From Mycobacterium sp. D16R12 (GTDB lineage: Bacteria; Actinomycetota; Actinomycetes; Mycobacteriales; Mycobacteriaceae): a stretch of 64,000 nt of DNA. The stretch lies in contig NZ_MAFC01000002.1 of assembly GCF_002013465.1 (NCBI RefSeq), positions 186,001-250,000 on the forward strand, written 5' to 3'. The position numbers were made by a program, and so were the translations under genes. Positions 43,611-52,046 of the stretch are shown one piece after another; the stretch's first letter is position 1; each line of letters begins with the position of its first letter. Under the pieces are notes generated by a model. It was not told where the DNA came from, did no database searches, and saw only the letters and a list, made by a program, of their open reading frames with translations.

Positions 43611-45440
43611 TCACGCCCCCAACTTGGTCAGGATGGCCGAAAGAGCTTCGACGGCATTAATCTTCATGGTCAGGTAACCGTCAGGGCGCGATGCCTCCGC
43701 GACCTCCCCGACAGACTTCTCGGGCCCCGCGAGATAGACGTCGGTGACCCCAGCCGCCCTGGCCGCGTCGACCGCCGCACCCGCCTCAGCGGCGTACCGG
43801 ACGTCCGTCCCACAGATGACGACGACACGCGCTCGCGCATCCGCGACAGCACCGGCGATTGTTCCGGCGTCGAGCACGCCGGGGTTGACGGCCTCGATGC
43901 CGCCGGATGCCAACAGGTTCGAGGCGAATGTGGTGCGCACATTGTGCTCGGCCAGCGGGCCCAGCGGAATCAGTAGTGCGCTCGGACGCGCACCTGATGC
44001 GGCCAGCGAGGCATCCGAGCGGTCCCGCAGGGCCTCGAAATCGGCCGCGTACCGATACCCCCCGGTGGGATGCGGCGGCAGCGGCACCTCTGCCAGGTTC
44101 GGAAACTCGTTCACCCCCGTCACCGAGGTACGCCGATGGGCGATGTCGTCGGCACGCTGGACTCGCGTCGCGGCGATACGTTCCCTGATCAGATCGGCGG
44201 ACGCCTCGAATCCTCCCGCACCCTCGATCTCGGTGAACAGCGACCAGGCCTGCTGGGCAAGGGTTTCTGTGAGATCCTCGATGTACCAGGAGCCGCCGCC
44301 CGGGTCGAGTACCCGCCCGACATGAGACTCCTCGATGAGCAGCAGCTGAGTGTTCCGGGCGATCCGCGCGGAGAATGCAGGGGATGCCGAATCGAGTCCA
44401 CCGGCGATTGCGTCGTCGAACCTGCGCACCCGCACGCTGTCGGCCCCACCAACTCCAGCGCCGAAGGCGGCCAGCGTGGTACGCAGCATGTTCACCCACG
44501 GATCACGTTGAGCCATCATCGGTTCGGACGTAACTGCATGCATGAGGGCGCCACCGCTCTCTGGCACGCCGGCGACCTCAGCCACGCGAGCCCAGAGCAC
44601 CCTGGCGGCGCGGAATTTGGCGATCGACAGGAACTGATCGTCGGTCGCGGCGAAACGGAAACTGATCTGCCGCAACGCTTCCGCGATACCCAGGCCCGCA
44701 TTCTCCAGCAGCCGCAGGTATGCGACCCCGGCGGCTACTGCGACCGCAAGCTCCTGGCTGTCACTGGAACCCAGCTCGTGCGCGATCGTGCCGTCGACGG
44801 TGATTGCCCGGATCTGCTCGGTCCGTGCAGTCGCACGCTCGGCCAACACCACCGTCTCATCGACCGATACACCCGACCTGCCGGCGAACGCGTCACCCAG
44901 CGGATCGGCACCGAGGTCGACGACAACCCCGACACTGTCTCCCTCGTAGGAGTCCAGAACCGTGAAGATCGCCTCGGCCACCCCGGTGAGCTCGGCGCCG
45001 GCCTCCACCTGTACGGGAGCCAGGTCGAGATACACCGCCTGTAGCGCGCGTCCCACCGACTCTGGTGCCAGACCGGACAGCACGATGGCGCTGGTCCCCT
45101 GGCCCAGCGCATCGAGAATGGCCTCGTTCACGAGCGCAGCATCGGTGGCGCCCGCGCCGTCGAAACGCTCGGCGACCTTCCACCCGCTGTTCACATCGCG
45201 CCGCGGATCGCCACCGCGCACAAAGGGCCACTGCCCGGGCAGCGACGGCTCGGGGAGTTCATCGAGCGCCGTGTAGAGCGGACGGATCGCTATTCCGTCA
45301 TATGTCGGCGAATCAAGCAGTCGCTCGGGGTCGGCGGGCAGATCCTCGACCGCTTTGCGGGTGGTCTTGGCCAAGACTCCGGCGACGTTCTTCTGCCACC
45401 GCGCGAAGTCACGTCGAATCTCGGGCACCTCAACAGTCAC
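43611..45440 (-). CDS. mutA: Methylmalonyl-CoA mutase small subunit
   Basis: The 609-residue non-catalytic partner of MutB. It is a full-length homologue of the barrel and B12 folds, but the DxHxxG cobalamin motif is gone: the corresponding region reads [18 protein letters not shown] 45440 follows AGGGAG at a good distance and is preferred over the extension to 45506. It is first in the operon. The 181-base gap upstream has no obvious cobalamin riboswitch. Confidence 0.95.
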   Translation of the reverse strand: MTVEVPEIRRDFARWQKNVAGVLAKTTRKAVEDLPADPERLLDSPTYDGIAIRPLYTALDELPEPSLPGQWPFVRGGDPRRDVNSGWKVAERFDGAGATDAALVNEAILDALGQGTSAIVLSGLAPESVGRALQAVYLDLAPVQVEAGAELTGVAEAIFTVLDSYEGDSVGVVVDLGADPLGDAFAGRSGVSVDETVVLAERATARTEQIRAITVDGTIAHELGSSDSQELAVAVAAGVAYLRLLENAGLGIAEALRQISFRFAATDDQFLSIAKFRAARVLWARVAEVAGVPESGGALMHAVTSEPMMAQRDPWVNMLRTTLAAFGAGVGGADSVRVRRFDDAIAGGLDSASPAFSARIARNTQLLLIEESHVGRVLDPGGGSWYIEDLTETLAQQAWSLFTEIEGAGGFEASADLIRERIAATRVQRADDIAHRRTSVTGVNEFPNLAEVPLPPHPTGGYRYAADFEALRDRSDASLAASGARPSALLIPLGPLAEHNVRTTFASNLLASGGIEAVNPGVLDAGTIAGAVADARARVVVICGTDVRYAAEAGAAVDAARAAGVTDVYLAGPEKSVGEVAEASRPDGYLTMKINAVEALSAILTKLGA

Positions 45441-45621
45441 AAAACTGCTCCCTGCTGCTCGTCGTCGAGCGACATATATGGCACTCCATGCCGAAATGCC
45501 TATCACACTTAGTCATCAGGCTAAATGACACCATCGACTACTGCCCAGTACGGGGGCGTGGCCTCCGTGACACCGGTGTCCCATCCCCTTCGTTCATCCG
45601 GGCTCCGTAGGCTTGTCCACC

Positions 45622-46353
45622 ATGGGATTCCGGCAGGTCTGGGGCACGGGCGTCGCGGTGGCGCGGCGGATCCCGCGACGTCAGCTCCTGTGGACCGGTG
45701 TGGCCGTTCTCATCGTGGCTGCGGCCCTGCTGTTTCTTCCGCTGCCGACTGCCCTCCAGATGAGGGATTGGGCTCGTGAGCTCGGCCCATGGTTTCCGCT
45801 CGCTTTCCTGGCGGCGCACACGATCGTGACGGTGCTGCCCTTTCCTCGCACCGCCTTCACCCTGGCTGCCGGGCTGCTCTTCGGAACGCAGCTCGGGGTC
45901 CTGTTGGCTGTCGTCGCGAGCACCGCGAGCGCGGTTTTGGCGCTGTGGGGGGTGCGGGCACTGGGGTGGAAGCTCAGCACGCTCCATCACCGCCCCGCGG
46001 TGAAGAACGTCGACGACCAATTGCGCCGTCGCGGATGGATCGCGGTGATGGCGATGCGGCTCATCCCGGCAGTGCCGTTCTCGGTTCTCAACTACGCCGC
46101 TGGGGCCTCCGCGGTGCGCGCGGTGCCCTACACGCTGGCCACCTTCGTCGGTCTGCTTCCGGGCACCCTGGCGGTCGTCGTGCTCGGTGACGCACTCACC
46201 GGTCACATCAGTGGCACGCTCTTCGCGGTCTCGTTGGTCACCTCAGTGGTCGGCGTACTGGGCATCCTGTATGAGATCCGGCGCTACAAGCGCACACACT
46301 CCGAGATCGCCAGTCCCGAGACCTCCGACGAACCCGAACGGGTCGGTGGCTAG
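45622..46353 (+). CDS. TVP38/TMEM64 (DedA-like) membrane protein
   Basis: A 243-residue membrane protein with the SNARE-associated/VTT motif regions AGLLFGTQLGVLLAVVAST and MRLIPAVPFSVLNYAAGAS. VTT proteins are implicated in lipid scrambling. It matches Rv1491c next to mutA. ATG 45622 is preferred; TAGGCT 8 bases upstream could give a near-leaderless message. The stop overlaps the convergent DoxX gene by 4 bases. Confidence 0.85.
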   Translation: MGFRQVWGTGVAVARRIPRRQLLWTGVAVLIVAAALLFLPLPTALQMRDWARELGPWFPLAFLAAHTIVTVLPFPRTAFTLAAGLLFGTQLGVLLAVVASTASAVLALWGVRALGWKLSTLHHRPAVKNVDDQLRRRGWIAVMAMRLIPAVPFSVLNYAAGASAVRAVPYTLATFVGLLPGTLAVVVLGDALTGHISGTLFAVSLVTSVVGVLGILYEIRRYKRTHSEIASPETSDEPERVGG

Positions 46354-46724
46354 GCCGCGGATTTCCGCTCCTCGAATCCCTTGCCCGCGAGCACGGCGAA
46401 CCACACCAGCAGGCTCGCCGCAGGCAGCGCGTGGAGCACCGTGTCGCGCACCCGTACGTGCGCACCGACCGCCAGCGTGAAGTAGACGGTCAGCATGAAC
46501 GCGGTCAACCGACCCAGTGCTGTCCACCGAATACCGGCGAGGAGCCCCACAGCCGACGCCAACTTGACGACCGGCAAAACCCACCAGATCCGCTGCGGCA
46601 AACGCACTGTCTCCAGCGACTCTTTAATGGGTTTGATCGGACGGACGCATGCCGCCGCGTCGGCGGCCTGGATGGCCGCGAGTGCTGCCAACACTTTCGG
46701 ACTCGCCAAAAGCCGGTCTGTCAT
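46350..46724 (-). CDS. DoxX-like membrane protein
   Basis: A 124-residue membrane protein with four hydrophobic segments and the DoxX-type block WWVLPVVKLASAVGLLAGI. ATG 46724 has GGCGGAA upstream; the longer open frame is not supported. Function is unknown; DoxX proteins are linked to redox homeostasis in mycobacteria. Confidence 0.72.
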   Translation of the reverse strand: MTDRLLASPKVLAALAAIQAADAAACVRPIKPIKESLETVRLPQRIWWVLPVVKLASAVGLLAGIRWTALGRLTAFMLTVYFTLAVGAHVRVRDTVLHALPAASLLVWFAVLAGKGFEERKSAA

Positions 46725-46858
46725 GACGATTTCGCCGCCAATGCGCTGGCGGCCAGTACCCAGCACAGCGAGAACTCGCGAAGATAGAAAAGCGTCGTTG
46801 CTCATGGTCCCAGTGAACCACCACGACACCACGTAATCGATAGGGCGGCCGATTCCCG

Positions 46859-46990
46859 CTAGTGAGGCGCGTGCGCACCGAGGGACGCAGAGATGACCGC
46901 CAGCGGCGAGTGGGCCAGCCGCATGTTGGCGCGTTCTTGGGGGGTCAACTGATGACGCTCCCAGAAACGTCGTAGCGCGCGAATACTCAT
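46859..46990 (-). CDS. 43-aa protein, paralogue of the ORF at 50253-50390
   Basis: A small ORF, ATG 46990 to TAG 46859, that aligns over its whole length with the 45-residue ORF upstream of the transporter genes. The shared core is RHQLTPQERAN, followed by LAxSPLAV and SASLGAH. Conservation at the protein level with clear third-base differences argues that both are translated. No membrane segment is present; the N-terminus is basic (SIRALRRFWER). There is no strong Shine-Dalgarno. It lies 102 bases downstream of the NRAMP-like gene, after a stem-loop. The family is unknown to me; the magnesium locus context suggests a role in metal response. Confidence 0.7.
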   Translation of the reverse strand: MSIRALRRFWERHQLTPQERANMRLAHSPLAVISASLGAHAPH

Positions 46991-47001
46991 GTATTCATTG
47001 G

Positions 47002-47037
47002 ACGCGGTCGCGCCCAGACAATCCAGCGCGACCGCGT
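47002..47037. terminator. 12-bp stem-loop after the transporter gene
   Basis: ACGCGGTCGCGC (47002-47013) and GCGCGACCGCGT (47026-47037) pair perfectly around a 12-base loop. Two smaller hairpins lie at 47058-47070 and 47075-47085. The position between the transporter stop and the 43-aa ORF fits a terminator or an RNA processing signal. No U-run follows. Confidence 0.55.
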
Positions 47038-47092
47038 ATTCCCAACGATTTCATTACGCAGTTTCACTGCGCAGTGCCTTCGGCATCGTCAC

Positions 47093-48814
47093 TCAGCTCC
47101 CGTGCGCGAGTTGAATTGCCTTCACCACCAACAGGATGGCACCGACAACCAGATATCCCCGAAGTGCAAGCATGCCCAGCTTGGTTCCCGGGCTCCATTT
47201 GACCGGTTCGAGCAACGCGAGCGGCGGCATGCGCCAGGTCCGCGCGTCGACGCCTTCGAGCGCCTTGTTCATCGACACGACCGCCGGATCGGTGCGTTGT
47301 CTCCCCGACGCCCACCACAGACCGATCCCGACCAACACCGCGAGAACGGCGACACCCATGGCCAGGTCACCGGCAACCTGTACGACGTCCAGATCCGGGA
47401 ACAACGTCGTAGCCATCAAAATGCCGGAAAGGAACAGCAGCACACCGACAATGAGCCCGGCCACAATGTTGAGCCACCCCTTGTTGACCCACGGACCCAA
47501 CACCGCCTTGTCGTTGCACAACAACAACAGGAACACACTTGCGCTGGGCAAGAGCAGGCCGGCCAGTGCCTGCACCGCGGTCGTCATGAGCCCCAGCGGG
47601 GCATTCGGGATCAGCACGATGGCCGCTCCCACGCCCACCATCACCGTGTACGACAGATAGAACGGTTTGGCGTCCTTGAAACTGCGGTGCAGAGAGTGCT
47701 TGAGCCCAAAGGTGTCACCGAATGCGTAGCTGGTGGCCAGCGTGACGGCAGCCGCCCCGATGATGGACGCGTCCAGCAACACGATCGCAAAAATCTTGCC
47801 CAGCAGCGGTTGTAGCTGCCCCAGCCAGTCGGCGATCATGCCGGCGTCGCCATCATCGCCCCACTTGCCCGGCCCGGAGTTGCCCGTCGCACGGGCGGCG
47901 TAATCGGCGGTCATCACCAATGCAGCGGCACCGATCACCACGACGAGCGAACCGATCACGGTATCGGCGCGCTCGTACCCGATGAACCGCGGTGTGATGC
48001 GCTTGTCGACGATATTGGACTGCTGGAAAAACAGCTGCCACGGCGCAACGGTGGTGCCCACCATGGCGATGATCAACAGCACCGCTCCCGAGGTGATGCC
48101 GCCGTCGATGCCCGGAACCACGAAATCATGTGCGGCCCGGCCCCACTGGGGATCCGACATCAAGAACATGGGGATCTGCAGCAGCGTGATCGCGATGAAG
48201 ACGAACATGGCGCGCTCCCAGCGCCGGAAGCTCCCGGTGGCCATGATCAAAATCAGCGCGATCGCCGCGAAGGGCACCGTGTAGTACTTCGAGATTCCGA
48301 GGTACTCGGAAGCCAGTGCGACACCGATGAATTCGGTGACGAGGGTCAGGAAGTTGAGGATGAACAAGTCGCCGACGGAAAACCAGCCCCAGCCTCGGCC
48401 GAACCGCTCATTGAGCAACCGAGCATGCCCAACCCCGGTGACGGCGCCGAGCCGAACCACCATCTCTTGATTGACGATCAGAACGGGGATGAGGAGCAAG
48501 AGCACCCACAGCAGGCTGTACCCGTAGCTCTGACCCGCTTGGGCGTAGGTAGCGACACCGCCCGCATCGTTGTCGCCAACCATGACGATGATGCCCGGCC
48601 CGAGGATGGCGGCCATCGTCGCCATCCTGGTCTTGAAGGTGCGCGCCTGGCCGGGATCACTGATGCTGATCTTGCCGAAGGCGCCTTCGATATCACCCAG
48701 ATGGGCCGAATCAAGCACGGCGCTCTTCTGCTGGGCCGTAACCGCTTGGGGTGCAACAACAACCTGGTCGTCTGGGCTTCCCGCCGAGGTCTCGACGATT
48801 CCGTTTTCGCTCAT
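47093..48814 (-). CDS. NRAMP-related transporter, probable magnesium type
   Basis: A 573-residue SLC11/NRAMP-fold membrane protein with about eleven helices. Classical manganese/iron NRAMPs have DPGN in helix 1 and a metal-binding Met in helix 6 (MPH). Here helix 1 reads GDNDAGGVAT (DAGG, residues 83-86) and helix 6 reads VGTTVAPWQLFFQQS, so the Asn and Met ligands are replaced by Gly and Ala. Loss of the soft Met ligand is the mark of NRAMP-related Mg2+ transporters (NRMTs). The upstream M-box and an MgtE-domain partner strengthen that call. ATG 48814 overlaps the partner's stop (ATGA). A 50-residue hydrophilic N-terminal extension precedes helix 1. Confidence 0.85.
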   Translation of the reverse strand: MSENGIVETSAGSPDDQVVVAPQAVTAQQKSAVLDSAHLGDIEGAFGKISISDPGQARTFKTRMATMAAILGPGIIVMVGDNDAGGVATYAQAGQSYGYSLLWVLLLLIPVLIVNQEMVVRLGAVTGVGHARLLNERFGRGWGWFSVGDLFILNFLTLVTEFIGVALASEYLGISKYYTVPFAAIALILIMATGSFRRWERAMFVFIAITLLQIPMFLMSDPQWGRAAHDFVVPGIDGGITSGAVLLIIAMVGTTVAPWQLFFQQSNIVDKRITPRFIGYERADTVIGSLVVVIGAAALVMTADYAARATGNSGPGKWGDDGDAGMIADWLGQLQPLLGKIFAIVLLDASIIGAAAVTLATSYAFGDTFGLKHSLHRSFKDAKPFYLSYTVMVGVGAAIVLIPNAPLGLMTTAVQALAGLLLPSASVFLLLLCNDKAVLGPWVNKGWLNIVAGLIVGVLLFLSGILMATTLFPDLDVVQVAGDLAMGVAVLAVLVGIGLWWASGRQRTDPAVVSMNKALEGVDARTWRMPPLALLEPVKWSPGTKLGMLALRGYLVVGAILLVVKAIQLAHGS

Positions 48815-50115
48815 GGCGCGACTCCGTCTGGGCTCGGGGCGATCAAGCGCACCGGACGCGGGGCGGGCTCGCGACGACGCCAATCCTCAGGGATGAGCGC
48901 GGCCAGCACATCGTCATAGGTCACGACACCGAGCACCTTGTCCCCCTCGTCGACCACGGGAATCAAGGCCAAGTTGTAATCCGCCATCAACAATGCGACG
49001 TCGGTCAGGTCGGCCTCCGGGGCGACGCGCACCGGGTCATCGTCCATGACCGATTCCACGGCGGTTCCACGATCGGCCTGCAGAAGACGGATCACGGATA
49101 CCACACCCACCAGTTCGCCGTCGCCGGAAATCACATGCACCTTCAGGAGTGCTTCGGGCTGAAGGGATTTGGCTGCCGAAATCGCACCAAGCGCATCACC
49201 GGCGGTGCTACCGAGCAGGCAGGAGACGATGTCGACATTCATCAGGCCACCGGCCGACTCGGGGCTGAACCCCATCAACGTGACCACCTTGGTACGTTGC
49301 GGTCCGGGCATCAGGTCCAAGACGGCTCGCCGACGGGACTGCCGCAGGTCGAAGATCGCATCCGCCGCGTCGTCCGCCCGCATCCGGCCAAGCAGGGCAG
49401 CGACGTCGGCATCAGACATGTCCTGGAACAACTTGCTGGCCTTATCCGAATCGAGTTCTTCGAATACGTCGGCCTCGAGCTCCGGGTTGTCCCGGACTCG
49501 GTCGAGGATCTCGCCGCCCTCCTCCTTGGTGGCCTCCTCGAGTAGGTCGGCGATCTCGGCAGGCTTGAGCGTGTTCACTCTCCCGCCGACGCGTCGCGCC
49601 AACAGTGACCCGCCGTGGCCGATCATCGGCTCGAAGGCCTTCCAATCCCTACCGGCCTGACCCGCACCGGCCTTGATCAGACCAAAAAACCTTGCGGGAC
49701 GGCGTGTGTCGAGCCGGGCGAGTATCCATCCTTCGGCCGATTCCACGAGCTCGATGTCATAGGCATGCACCAGCTCGGCATTTTCCACATCGATGAACCG
49801 GTGATCAAGCACGTCCTCATCAAGCAGGTACTCGCCGTCGCGGCGTTCGAAACCACGAAGGTCAACCTTGTTCTTGCTCAATTCAATTCGATCCATCGCG
49901 ACGGTGGAAACCACATCCGAGGACACGAAGACCCTGCGCCCACCCATGTCGACGACGTATCCGGTGACGAGCGGATACTCATCCGACCCGCGGAATCGCA
50001 CGATGACATCCTCCAACCGGCCGATCGTATCGCCGGAGCGCGCGAAAACCGGAGCCTTCAACAGCTCCGAGAATTGAATTACTCGCGGCGTAGCCGCCTT
50101 ATTCGAAGTAGTCAT
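48811..50115 (-). CDS. PRC-barrel/MgtE_N/CBS-pair protein without channel domain
   Basis: A 434-residue soluble protein. Residues about 10-90 resemble a PRC barrel (RSGDTIGRLEDVIVRFRG). About 180-290 form the helical MgtE N domain (KASKLFQDMSDADVAALLGRM), and about 300-410 are two CBS motifs. The MgtE transmembrane domain is absent. In MgtE, the N and CBS domains sense cytosolic Mg2+ and gate the pore. As a separate protein coupled to an NRAMP-like transporter it may be its Mg2+-sensing gate; this is inference from architecture. The 137-base gap to the 45-aa ORF contains a strong hairpin. Confidence 0.87.
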   Translation of the reverse strand: MTTSNKAATPRVIQFSELLKAPVFARSGDTIGRLEDVIVRFRGSDEYPLVTGYVVDMGGRRVFVSSDVVSTVAMDRIELSKNKVDLRGFERRDGEYLLDEDVLDHRFIDVENAELVHAYDIELVESAEGWILARLDTRRPARFFGLIKAGAGQAGRDWKAFEPMIGHGGSLLARRVGGRVNTLKPAEIADLLEEATKEEGGEILDRVRDNPELEADVFEELDSDKASKLFQDMSDADVAALLGRMRADDAADAIFDLRQSRRRAVLDLMPGPQRTKVVTLMGFSPESAGGLMNVDIVSCLLGSTAGDALGAISAAKSLQPEALLKVHVISGDGELVGVVSVIRLLQADRGTAVESVMDDDPVRVAPEADLTDVALLMADYNLALIPVVDEGDKVLGVVTYDDVLAALIPEDWRRREPAPRPVRLIAPSPDGVAP

Positions 50116-50136
50116 GCCGACTCCTCAGCGTTTGAA

Positions 50137-50179
50137 CCAATACGCTCCGTCCGCCCAGCGGGCGGCCGAAGCGTATTGG
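50137..50179. promoter_or_regulatory. Long hairpin between the 45-aa ORF and the MgtE_N gene
   Basis: CCAATACGCT (50137-50146) pairs perfectly with AGCGTATTGG (50170-50179), and an inner stem CCGCCC-AGC-GGGCGG stacks inside. The RNA would form one long hairpin in the spacer, a candidate attenuator, processing site or stability element for graded expression. Confidence 0.6.
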
Positions 50180-50252
50180 CCTCGAATGAATTCCGAATGT
50201 CCACGCACTGTGAATCGGCTGTGCGCGGATGCAATGGCGGAGCCCCTCAGGG

Positions 50253-50390
50253 TTACCGCGGTGGGTGCGCGCCTAGCGACGCCGAAACAACCGCAAGCGG
50301 TGAGTAGGCCAATTGCAGATTCGCGCGCTCTTGCGGGGTCAGCTGGTGCCGTGTCCATAGCCGGCGTACTGCGTTGAATGTTGTGATCAT
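50253..50390 (-). CDS. 45-aa protein, first gene after the M-box leader
   Basis: A small ORF, ATG 50390 to TAA 50253, with an excellent Shine-Dalgarno AAGGAG 7 bases upstream. The product starts MITTFNAVRRLWTRHQLTPQ and is a full-length paralogue of the 43-aa ORF at 46859-46990. It is hydrophilic to amphipathic, basic at the N-terminus, and has no cysteine or membrane helix. As first gene behind an M-box riboswitch it should be made when Mg2+ is low. I do not recognise the family. In M. tuberculosis an M-box lies before the orphan gene Rv1535, which should be compared. Confidence 0.75.
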   Translation of the reverse strand: MITTFNAVRRLWTRHQLTPQERANLQLAYSPLAVVSASLGAHPPR

Positions 50391-50411
50391 GATCGGACTC
50401 CTTTTGGGGAA

Positions 50412-50490
50412 GCCGCATACCTGAACGCAAGCGTCAAAAACGTTGACTAAAGCGAGGTTTCACCCTCGAATAAGCAGCAAGGTATGCGGC
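50412..50490 (-). promoter_or_regulatory. Long-range stem in the magnesium leader
   Basis: GCCGCATACC (50412-50421) and GGTATGCGGC (50481-50490) are perfect 10-bp arms that would enclose two smaller hairpins (CGAGG/CCTCG and GTCAA/TTGAC). The element ends 21 bases before the start codon of the 45-aa ORF and may be the expression platform of the M-box or a second switch. Confidence 0.6.
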
Positions 50491-50525
50491 AGCTGTTGTC
50501 TATGCGGACTGTCACCGGATATCAC
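50460..50525 (-). CDS. Possible 21-codon upstream ORF in the leader
   Basis: GTG 50525 to TGA 50460, after AAGGAGG at 50538-50544 on the minus strand. The spacing (12 bases) is long. Translation would pass through the 5' arm of the 10-bp stem and could therefore alter folding. Offered as a possibility only. Confidence 0.25.
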   Translation of the reverse strand: MISGDSPHRQQLPHTLLLIRG

Positions 50526-50624
50526 GGTTGTGCCTCACCTCCTTGCCGTCGGGGCGCACGCGGGCGCCTGCTGTCGGCACAGCGACCACAAGAGAGAAAC
50601 ACCAGACAGCGACGCCACCCGGCA

Positions 50625-50795
50625 TGCACCCCTCTCGTCAGGGCTTCGGCACTACGTGACGTGTCCGCTCGCGGAAGCCACTTCGGGTCATCCCTTAGTC
50701 CGGGAAGACCTGTCCTAACCTTGGGCGTCTCTCGACGTCGTCAGATCAGTGGCCTGTATTCACGTAGGAGCCTCACCTAGCAAGGTGCTGAACCG
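50625..50795 (-). ncRNA. M-box (ykoK) magnesium riboswitch
   Basis: The minus strand reads TAGGTGAGGCTCCTACGTGA near 50763-50782, the invariant 5' block of the M-box. It is followed by GTCGAGAGACGCC (L5 core), then CACGTAGTGCCGAAGCCCTG at 50642-50661. CTACGTG and CACGTAG pair as P2, and GCACC/GGTGC at the ends close P1. M-box RNAs fold on Mg2+ and switch off downstream magnesium transport genes. The aptamer ends about 230 bases before the 45-aa ORF. The rest of this 471-base gap (50391-50861) is leader sequence with the stem listed separately. Confidence 0.92.
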
Positions 50796-50861
50796 GTACC
50801 CATGATGGGCCGGAGGAATCTCCTTGTCAAGGCGACAACGCCGGTGCAGCCACCGCGTGTG

Positions 50862-52016
50862 TCACGCCCCCGGCAGCCCATGACGGCGCGTGGGGTCGAT
50901 CGTGGGGTCCGCCGCCCCGATTTCCTGAGCCGCGGATTGCGCCGCGGCAACCGCCGCAGCGACTTCGGGAGTGGTCTTGGTCTCGAACCATCCGGCAACC
51001 TCGGCGGAGTCATCCTCGGGACGCTCGGTTGACTCATCGTCCGGGGACGGCTCGTAACGGAACACACCGTCAGATCCGGGGGCACCCAACAGCTTGGTGA
51101 ACCCCTGCAATGCCGAACCGAAGTCACTGGGAATGAGCCATACCTTGTTGGCTTCACCCTGGGCCATCTTCGGTAGCGTCTGTAAATACTGGTATGCCAA
51201 CAACTCTGGGGTGGGCTTACCCGATTTTACTGCGGCAAAGACCTTTTCGATGGCCTTGGCCTGGCCTTGCGCTTGCAGATACTGGGCGGCACGCTCACCC
51301 TCGGCACGCAAGATGCGGGACTGACGTTCACCTTCCGCGGCCAGGATCGCCGACTGCCGGGAACCTTCAGCGGCGAGGATCTGGGCCTGCTTCTGCCCCT
51401 CAGCCGACAGGATCGCCGCCTGCCTGGCACCTTCGGCAGACAGGATCATGGCGCGCTTCTCACGGTCCGCCTTCATCTGCTTTTCCATCGATTCCTGCAC
51501 CGAAGGCGGCGGGTCGATCGATCGCAGCTCGACGCGCGCGACGCGCAGACCCCAGCGTCCGGTGGCCTCGTCGAGCACACCGCGCAACTGACCGTTGATC
51601 TGATCACGTGAGGTCAACGTCTGCTCCAGCGTCATACCGCCGACCACATTGCGCAGCGTGGTGGTAGTGAGCTGTTCCACACCGACGATGTAGTTGCTGA
51701 TCTCGTACACCGCAGCTTGCGGATTGGTGACCTGGAAGTAGACGACGGTGTCGATATTCACCGTCAGGTTGTCCTCGGTGATCACCGGTTGGGGCGGGAA
51801 GGACACCACCCGTTCACGCAGATCGACCTTGGCCCGGATGCGGTCGACGAACGGCACCAGGATGGTCAACTGCCCGCTGACGGTCTTCGAGTACCGCCCT
51901 AGGCGCTCGATCACCGCGGCCTCCGCCTGCGGGACGAGTGCCACGGACTTCAGCACGATGGTGACGCCCAGGATGATCAAGACGATCAGCACAAAGGCTC
52001 CGGCAGCTACTCCCAT
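50862..52016 (-). CDS. SPFH/stomatin-like protein (Rv1488-like)
   Basis: A 384-residue SPFH-domain protein with an N-terminal membrane anchor (GAFVLIVLIILGVTIVL), the stomatin block VPQAEAAVIERLGRYSKTV, a long Ala/Glu/Gln-rich coiled coil with repeated AEGxRQ units at about residues 190-250, and an acidic tail. SPFH proteins form membrane rings that organise proteases or lipids. It follows the NfeD gene in the classic stomatin/NfeD pair. Confidence 0.9.
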   Translation of the reverse strand: MGVAAGAFVLIVLIILGVTIVLKSVALVPQAEAAVIERLGRYSKTVSGQLTILVPFVDRIRAKVDLRERVVSFPPQPVITEDNLTVNIDTVVYFQVTNPQAAVYEISNYIVGVEQLTTTTLRNVVGGMTLEQTLTSRDQINGQLRGVLDEATGRWGLRVARVELRSIDPPPSVQESMEKQMKADREKRAMILSAEGARQAAILSAEGQKQAQILAAEGSRQSAILAAEGERQSRILRAEGERAAQYLQAQGQAKAIEKVFAAVKSGKPTPELLAYQYLQTLPKMAQGEANKVWLIPSDFGSALQGFTKLLGAPGSDGVFRYEPSPDDESTERPEDDSAEVAGWFETKTTPEVAAAVAAAQSAAQEIGAADPTIDPTRRHGLPGA

Positions 52017-52046
52017 ACCCGTACTCCTGTCACTGAGGTTATTGCG

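Noticed and set aside
45441-45621. Cobalamin riboswitch before mutA
   Set aside because: The gap is short and none of the B12-box sequence could be found on the minus strand.
47093-48814. Assignment as the manganese transporter mntH
   Set aside because: The DPGN and MPH ligands are changed to DAGG and APW, and the operon is under an M-box, so a magnesium role is better supported.
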